From assembly GCA_964616985.1 (NCBI GenBank), contig CAZTVF010000160.1:1-9773 (forward strand): a stretch of DNA of 9,773 nt, read 5' to 3'. The first letter of the stretch is position 1; each line of letters starts with the position of its first letter. The notes beneath the pieces are model-generated. The model had not been told where the DNA came from. It saw nothing but the letters and a program-made list of their open reading frames with translations, and did not search any database. The position numbers and the translations under genes are program-made. Shown here piece after piece: positions 5,729 to 9,773 of this stretch. This stretch comes from CAZTVF01 sp964616985 (GTDB lineage Bacteria; Planctomycetota; Phycisphaerae; SM23-33).

Positions 5729-5731
5729 GAG
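5727..5731 (+). promoter_or_regulatory. Ribosome binding site supporting a GTG start
   Basis: AGGAG overlaps the TAG stop of the upstream gene (5726-5728) and lies 6 nt before the GTG at 5738. It fixes the start of the beta-helix gene and implies translational coupling. Confidence 0.6.
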
Positions 5732-5737
5732 ATCACA

Positions 5738-8700
5738 GTGACCAGAACGACCGGATCAGCGGCGATCGCAGTTGTCGTTTCGTTGGTCGTCGCGTGGGCG
5801 GCCCACGCCGCCGAACCCAACGCCCCAGCGACCCGGCCCGCCTCGCGGCCGGCCTTGAACTACATGTCCCTGTTCACCGCCGGGGAGTCGGTCGGGCCAA
5901 ACACGGAGCCCCCGGGGTTGCCCTTCGACCCCCCTGCCCGAAACACGGCCCAGACCGCCCCCGCCATCTACAGCCACACCGGGGAGGCCGGGCCGGACGA
6001 GACGTTTCTGCTGGTCGGCCGCGGGCTCGACGGCAACGTCACGCTCTGGGGCGAAAGCGACAGCCGCGGCGCCGGGCAGCCCTATGCGCCGGTGGTGCAC
6101 TACGCCACCGGCGAGCACCTCTCGGCCACTGTCCCGCAGGAGGCCTACGACGGCGTGTTTCTCCTCTGGGCCGGCTCGGAGCAGGCGGGCTATTCGCAGC
6201 CGGTCGTGCTCAACGCGCCGGAGGCATGGTGGGCGCTGCCGGAAGTCGCGACGCCGGGCGGGACCGTTGAGGTCTTCGGGCGGAACCTGGCCCGGCGGCC
6301 CGACTTCGACCGGGCGTACGTCTGGGCCCAGAAGCCCGACGGCTCGGCCGGGCGATGGCTGGACGTGACTGCCTGTGACAAGTACCGATTGGCCGCGACA
6401 GTGCCCCCCGACTGGCCCGAAGACGCCAACGAGATGCGCCTGTGGGCGCATACGGGCAAGGGCGGGCGCTACGGCTGGTCCGAGCCGGTGACCGTCCGCG
6501 TGCGCCGCCCTCGGGCGCCCAAGGTCGTCGAGGTCTGTCAGGCCAGCGAGTCCTCGCTGCGCGAAGCGCTGACCCAGGCCGCGACGAGCGCCCCGGCCGT
6601 GGTGCAGTTGCCGGCCGGCGAGATCCGCATGGAGAGCACGTTGAAGGTCCCGGCCGGGGTTGTTGTCCGCGGGGCGGGCAGGGATCGCACGCGCCTGTGC
6701 TTCGACGGGACTGACGAGGACAAGTATACTGTCAGGCCTCCGGCTGACTGGAAAGCGACCCCCACGGGACCGGGCAATCGCGGCGACCAGTTGTACTACC
6801 TCGTGGACGTGCCAGCGTCCGGCAAGTGGACCGCATGGATCCAGTACGCCTGGGTCGCCCGCGACCCGGCCGCCAAGGCGGCCCACCACATCAAGGTTGG
6901 CCGCGATGAGCCAGTTCAGTTAGCGCCGCTGGCGCCGACGGGCGACTGGGGCAGCTTCCGCTGGTCCCGCGCGGGCGATCTGGACCTCCAGGCCGGGCAG
7001 TTCCCCCTGGCGTGGGAGCATCCAGAGGCCCAGGCGGTGCACGTCCGCGCCATCGTGCTGTCTCGCGAGGAGGGCTTCACGCCGGCCGACAAGCCCTATC
7101 CCGCCAGCGACGCGCAGACCATCGTGCTCCAGGGCGAAAGCGTGGTTCGCCACGTTCTGACCTACGGGGACCTCCCTGGCGAGCCGCGCGTGGCGGCATG
7201 GCTGTCAGGGGACGGCGCGGGCCTGAGCAACCTGTCCGTCCAGGGCTCGGGGCGAATCGATACCGGGGTGCTCATCCGCCACGACCGGTTCCCCCGCTGG
7301 ATCAGCGGCTCGCACCTGGTCGACTGCGACGTCACGGGCATCGAGGGCAAACGGATGGAGAACCGCGGCGTGCACTTCCAGTACGCCGAGGATGCGCGAG
7401 TCACCGGCTGCGAGCTGTGGGCCCGCGTGCCCGTGTACTTCGCCGGCGCCAGAGGCTGCGACGTGAGGGGCAACCGCCTGGTCCCGCAGACGCGGTTCGG
7501 CGGAGGGGCGGAGGGCACCATCCTCGGGCGGCAGAATATCATCGAGCGGTGCGTCATCGCCGACAATGTGGTCGCCAGCCCCACCGGTCAGCAGGCCGGC
7601 GCGGGCGCCAACCGCCGAATGATCTGGCTCTCGACCGGCCACGGGTCGGTGCATCATAACTACATCGCCCGCAACCGGACCGAGCGGGCGAGGTTCATCG
7701 GCCTGGGCGGGACGGACCAGAACGTCGGCGAGACGATCCTCTTCGAGGCCTGCCAGAGCTACGCGTTCCTGGGCAAGCCTGCCTCGGCTGACCGGCAGAG
7801 CCTGACGCTGCCCCAGACCATCGAGGCCACGCCGGAGGGCCGCCTGGGCTCGTCGCGTCGCGAGTCGCTGGCCCACGATCCGGCCGGAAACGAGACGCCC
7901 TTCCTGCCGCCCGACGCCGCCGTCAGCGACGGCGTGTTTGAGACGCCCGCGCAGCAGTACTACGTGATGGTGGTTAGCGGCACGGGCGTTGGCCAGGCTC
8001 GCCGGGTCAACGGGCGCGATGACCACACGCTCAAGCTCGACCTGCCCTGGCACGTCGCACCGGACGCCAACTCGCTGGTGCTGGTGACCACGCTGTTCTA
8101 CCGGAACCTTGTTGTGGACAACGGCCCGCGCGACGGCATGAGCGGCATTCAGCTGTGGTTCAACTGCTTCGAGAACATCGTGGCCGACAACGAGGTCTCC
8201 GATCAGCGGCGTGGGGGCATCTCGCTGCACGCCGCGCGGGAGACGTTGGCGTCGAGTCAACGGCGGACATGGAACCGAGGCGTGGCGCCGTCGTGGTTCA
8301 ACACCTTCCAGGGCAACCGCGTGATCGGCGTAAGCGACGGCGGCATCCTCGCTGCCGTCGGGTCGCGGAATCTTCCCGTCGAGTTCCCGCTGCTGCTGGG
8401 CAACGTGATGCGTCATAACTCGTTCCTGGACTGCCGTGGATACGGATTTGTCGCCAGGGGTTCGCAAGGGGTACCGAGTCCGGACGTGGTCGGCTCCATC
8501 GTGGAGCTGAACTTGGTTCGTTCCCCTTCACTCGCCGCCTACGCCGCCGGCGAAGGGGTGGACCAGCTTGTCCTGCGCCGCAACCACGCATGGTTCTGGC
8601 AACCCCCAGCCGGCGAGGGCGGGCACGCGTTCTTCGAATACGAACAGAACGGCAAGTACGTCCTGGACCGCAACGAGGCCGAAACCTCCCACGCGGGGCG

Positions 8701-8746
8701 AGGCCCGATCCAGATGCAGCGCAAGCGTGAGGACCGCCGGCGGTAG
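5738..8746 (+). CDS. Large secreted right-handed beta-helix protein with inserted domains, 1002 aa
   Basis: Signal peptide: residues 1-24 (AIAVVVSLVVAWAAHA), then a linker EPNAPATRPASRPA. Residues about 70-160 and 161-258 are two beta-sandwich modules of IPT/TIG type (ETFLLVGRGLDGNVTLWG; GGTVEVFGRNLA). The parallel beta-helix begins near 270 with a pectate-lyase-like cap (LREALTQAA...VVQLPAGEIRM...VVVRGAG). It is interrupted at about 335-450 by a beta-sandwich that looks like a carbohydrate-binding module (YYLVDVPASGKWTAWIQYAW; RWSRAGDLDLQAGQ). Helix coils resume with asparagine-ladder repeats: RGNRLV, ADNVVA, HHNYIARN, VDNGP, ADNEVSD, QGNRVIG, RHNSF, ELNLV and DRNEAE. A second insert at about 736-785 carries SGTGVGQARRVNG and LDLPW, as in phage tail-spike folds. 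No single lyase catalytic triad can be fixed by eye, so enzyme or glycan-binding scaffold are both open. The GTG start has AGGAG 6 nt before it. Confidence 0.75.
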   Translation: MTRTTGSAAIAVVVSLVVAWAAHAAEPNAPATRPASRPALNYMSLFTAGESVGPNTEPPGLPFDPPARNTAQTAPAIYSHTGEAGPDETFLLVGRGLDGNVTLWGESDSRGAGQPYAPVVHYATGEHLSATVPQEAYDGVFLLWAGSEQAGYSQPVVLNAPEAWWALPEVATPGGTVEVFGRNLARRPDFDRAYVWAQKPDGSAGRWLDVTACDKYRLAATVPPDWPEDANEMRLWAHTGKGGRYGWSEPVTVRVRRPRAPKVVEVCQASESSLREALTQAATSAPAVVQLPAGEIRMESTLKVPAGVVVRGAGRDRTRLCFDGTDEDKYTVRPPADWKATPTGPGNRGDQLYYLVDVPASGKWTAWIQYAWVARDPAAKAAHHIKVGRDEPVQLAPLAPTGDWGSFRWSRAGDLDLQAGQFPLAWEHPEAQAVHVRAIVLSREEGFTPADKPYPASDAQTIVLQGESVVRHVLTYGDLPGEPRVAAWLSGDGAGLSNLSVQGSGRIDTGVLIRHDRFPRWISGSHLVDCDVTGIEGKRMENRGVHFQYAEDARVTGCELWARVPVYFAGARGCDVRGNRLVPQTRFGGGAEGTILGRQNIIERCVIADNVVASPTGQQAGAGANRRMIWLSTGHGSVHHNYIARNRTERARFIGLGGTDQNVGETILFEACQSYAFLGKPASADRQSLTLPQTIEATPEGRLGSSRRESLAHDPAGNETPFLPPDAAVSDGVFETPAQQYYVMVVSGTGVGQARRVNGRDDHTLKLDLPWHVAPDANSLVLVTTLFYRNLVVDNGPRDGMSGIQLWFNCFENIVADNEVSDQRRGGISLHAARETLASSQRRTWNRGVAPSWFNTFQGNRVIGVSDGGILAAVGSRNLPVEFPLLLGNVMRHNSFLDCRGYGFVARGSQGVPSPDVVGSIVELNLVRSPSLAAYAAGEGVDQLVLRRNHAWFWQPPAGEGGHAFFEYEQNGKYVLDRNEAETSHAGRGPIQMQRKREDRRR

Positions 8747-8895
8747 AACCGGTCCATCGTTTACTGGTCAGTTAGCCGGTCCCGCCGATGAAGGCCGCCA
8801 GGATCAGTCCCACGATCATCGCTCGCGCTGTCAAGCCGACTGCCTTTCGTTATGTCTGGCGGACCTTTCTCCGGTGCGTCGCCGCGCGGCGTCCA
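8747..8895. other. Convergent intergenic region
   Basis: 149 bases between the stops of the beta-helix gene and the GH71-like gene. There is a 12-bp GC palindrome at 8880-8891 just beyond the minus-strand stop, the octamer GCCGGTCC/ACCGGTCC occurs twice (near 8750 and 8775), and a tiny ORF is listed separately. No stem followed by a T run is seen on either strand, so transcription from both sides may end by Rho or read through. Confidence 0.4.
8772..8834 (-). CDS. Possible 20-aa hydrophobic micro-ORF
   Basis: TTG at 8834-8832 opens a frame reading MTARAMIVGLILAAFIGGTG and ending in TAA. AAAGG (8843-8847) lies 8 nt before it. Residues 7-16 could form a short membrane helix. It lies downstream of the GH71-like gene on the same strand. 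The evidence is only the RBS and hydrophobicity; with no relatives known to me it may be chance. Confidence 0.22.
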   Translation of the reverse strand: MTARAMIVGLILAAFIGGTG

Positions 8896-9773
8896 TCACT
8901 GCCCGGCCGGCGCCGAAGCGGAACGAGAGGTCGCAGGTCTGGTGGCCGGCGGCGGTGCAGGCTTGGTTGTCGCGGGCTTGGGCGGGTTGGCCGGCGGCGG
9001 ATCGCACGGGGCGGTCTGGTCGAGGTAGTGCTGGAGGTTGGTCTTGCCGTCGCGCGCGACGGCGTTGGGGTCGGCGACGCCGGCTGTCGTCCAGTCCATG
9101 AACTTGCCGTACCAGTACATCTCCCACCAGTTGGGCAGTCCGTCCTTGTCATCGTCGGCGTACTCCCCGCGGAGAAGCGGCTTGGCGTCGCCGAAGTCAT
9201 CCCGCCAGTGCCGCAGGAACTCCGTCGAGTAGCACGTCATGGCGTTGGTCTCGCGGAACGGCCGGTCGGTGATCGGCTCGGGGCTGTCCAGCCGCAGCAC
9301 GACGTTACCGTCGCGGACCAGATCGGCCGACACGGGCCCAGGCGTCGGCGGGAACTGCTTGAAGCTCATGCCGGCGGGGGCGTCCCATTCCGCGTTGCGG
9401 CCCGGCAGGCGCACCTTCGCCGGCGAGGTCAGGATCGTCAGCACCTCCAGCACGCAGTGGTTGGGATCGCCCTGCTTAGGCTTGAAGGGGAAGATCTTCG
9501 ACCCGTGGGGGTACTTGCGATAGCTGAAGTACATGCGGTCGTGGTCGGTGACGGGCTCCTGGCCGGTCTTCCACCACAGGACGAACCAGGCGTTGAGGTC
9601 GAGGATCGTGTACCGCGTGTCGTAGGCCGGGGCCAGGCAGGTGTTCTCGGTGTAGTCGTTCCAGGTGACGAACTGGATGAGGGTCGAGCCGTTGTCGCGG
9701 GCGCGGGCCCAGCGGTCACGGAGGATGTCGAAGCCGCTGCTGATGCGGTTGCCGCCCCAGCCGATGTTCTCGT
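8896..9773 (-). CDS. GH71-like glycoside hydrolase, C-terminal part (runs off right edge)
   Basis: The frame stays open from the right edge to the stop, giving at least 291 residues; the Met at 9534 is internal. The edge part reads NIGWGGNRISSG, then DRWARARDNGSTLIQF, VTWNDYTENTCLAPA (TWNDYTE at 9646-9666), YTILDLNAWFVLWWKTGQEP and MYFSYRKYP. The pattern VTWNDYxE...LAP...LD...LWWKTG is what I associate with GH71 and related alpha-glucan hydrolases with a TIM barrel, where it forms the last strands and the acidic residues D/E are likely catalytic or close to the active site. After it comes a beta-sandwich-like region (VLEVLTILTSPAKVRLPG), then DDDKDGLPNWWEMYW, a calcium-loop (thrombospondin-3/EF-like) motif, and a 35-residue Pro/Thr/Ala tail ending near the stop. 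The N-terminus and any signal peptide are outside the window. It converges on the beta-helix operon, probably as a separate transcript of the same degradation locus. Confidence 0.65.
   Translation of the reverse strand, partial: ENIGWGGNRISSGFDILRDRWARARDNGSTLIQFVTWNDYTENTCLAPAYDTRYTILDLNAWFVLWWKTGQEPVTDHDRMYFSYRKYPHGSKIFPFKPKQGDPNHCVLEVLTILTSPAKVRLPGRNAEWDAPAGMSFKQFPPTPGPVSADLVRDGNVVLRLDSPEPITDRPFRETNAMTCYSTEFLRHWRDDFGDAKPLLRGEYADDDKDGLPNWWEMYWYGKFMDWTTAGVADPNAVARDGKTNLQHYLDQTAPCDPPPANPPKPATTKPAPPPATRPATSRSASAPAGQ

Noticed and set aside
5756..6889. 377-aa minus-strand open frame
   Set aside because: Composition of a shadow frame (Gly/Arg/Pro/Val), opposite a protein with a clear signal peptide and beta-sandwich motifs.
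7205..8467. 420-aa minus-strand open frame antisense to the beta-helix gene
   Set aside because: Arg/Ala/Val/His-rich shadow of the plus-strand gene; no recognisable motif, while the plus strand shows regular beta-helix repeats.
8832..8837. TTGACA-like -35 hexamer on the minus strand (about 8829-8834)
   Set aside because: No -10-like sequence follows at 16-18 nt, and no gene other than the micro-ORF lies downstream on that strand.
1..9773. CRISPR array, tRNA or rRNA genes
   Set aside because: No regularly spaced direct repeats, no cloverleaf or CCA-ended structure and no rRNA-like stretch was found by eye.

Overview
The window looks like chromosomal DNA of a high-GC planctomycete, probably of the Phycisphaerae type. 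This is inferred from protein style: EPNAPATRPASRPA-like Pro/Thr/Ala/Asn linkers, very large secreted beta-helix proteins, a HARE-HTH protein and small MerR-like HTH proteins. No rRNA or marker gene is present to prove it.

Left part (1-2733, all minus strand): a compact accessory-type cluster. In transcription order it encodes a 101-aa basic protein of unknown function, a 135-aa HARE-HTH protein, a 259-aa protein with a C-terminal winged helix, a 71-aa excisionase/MerR-like HTH protein, a 207-aa HExxH metallopeptidase that overlaps it by ATGA, and a gene that starts with TTG inside the peptidase stop codon (TTGA) and runs off the left edge. This last gene, too short for ordinary ORF calling here, begins with a CPICG...WC...LCRC zinc-finger typical of the head of phage or plasmid primases. 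The cluster looks like the edge of an integrated element or its remnant. A 22-bp perfect palindrome with an extra half-site lies upstream of the first gene.

Middle part (2734-3769): about 1 kb without a convincing protein gene. It holds the palindromic site, a possible 43-aa minus-strand ORF, a strong hairpin, the decayed C-terminal end of an IS1380-type transposase (plus strand), and a sigma70-like promoter with a structured leader that points into the right part.

Right part (3770-9773): a secreted polysaccharide-degradation locus. Two plus-strand genes 9 nt apart encode a 652-aa exported protein with alpha/alpha-toroid-like character and a 1002-aa exported right-handed beta-helix protein with two N-terminal beta-sandwich (IPT/TIG-like) modules and at least two domains inserted in the helix. 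A convergent gene from the right edge encodes the C-terminal part of a GH71-like glycoside hydrolase with a calcium-loop motif and a Pro/Thr-rich tail. Together they suggest extracellular breakdown of a complex glycan; the substrate cannot be read from the sequence.
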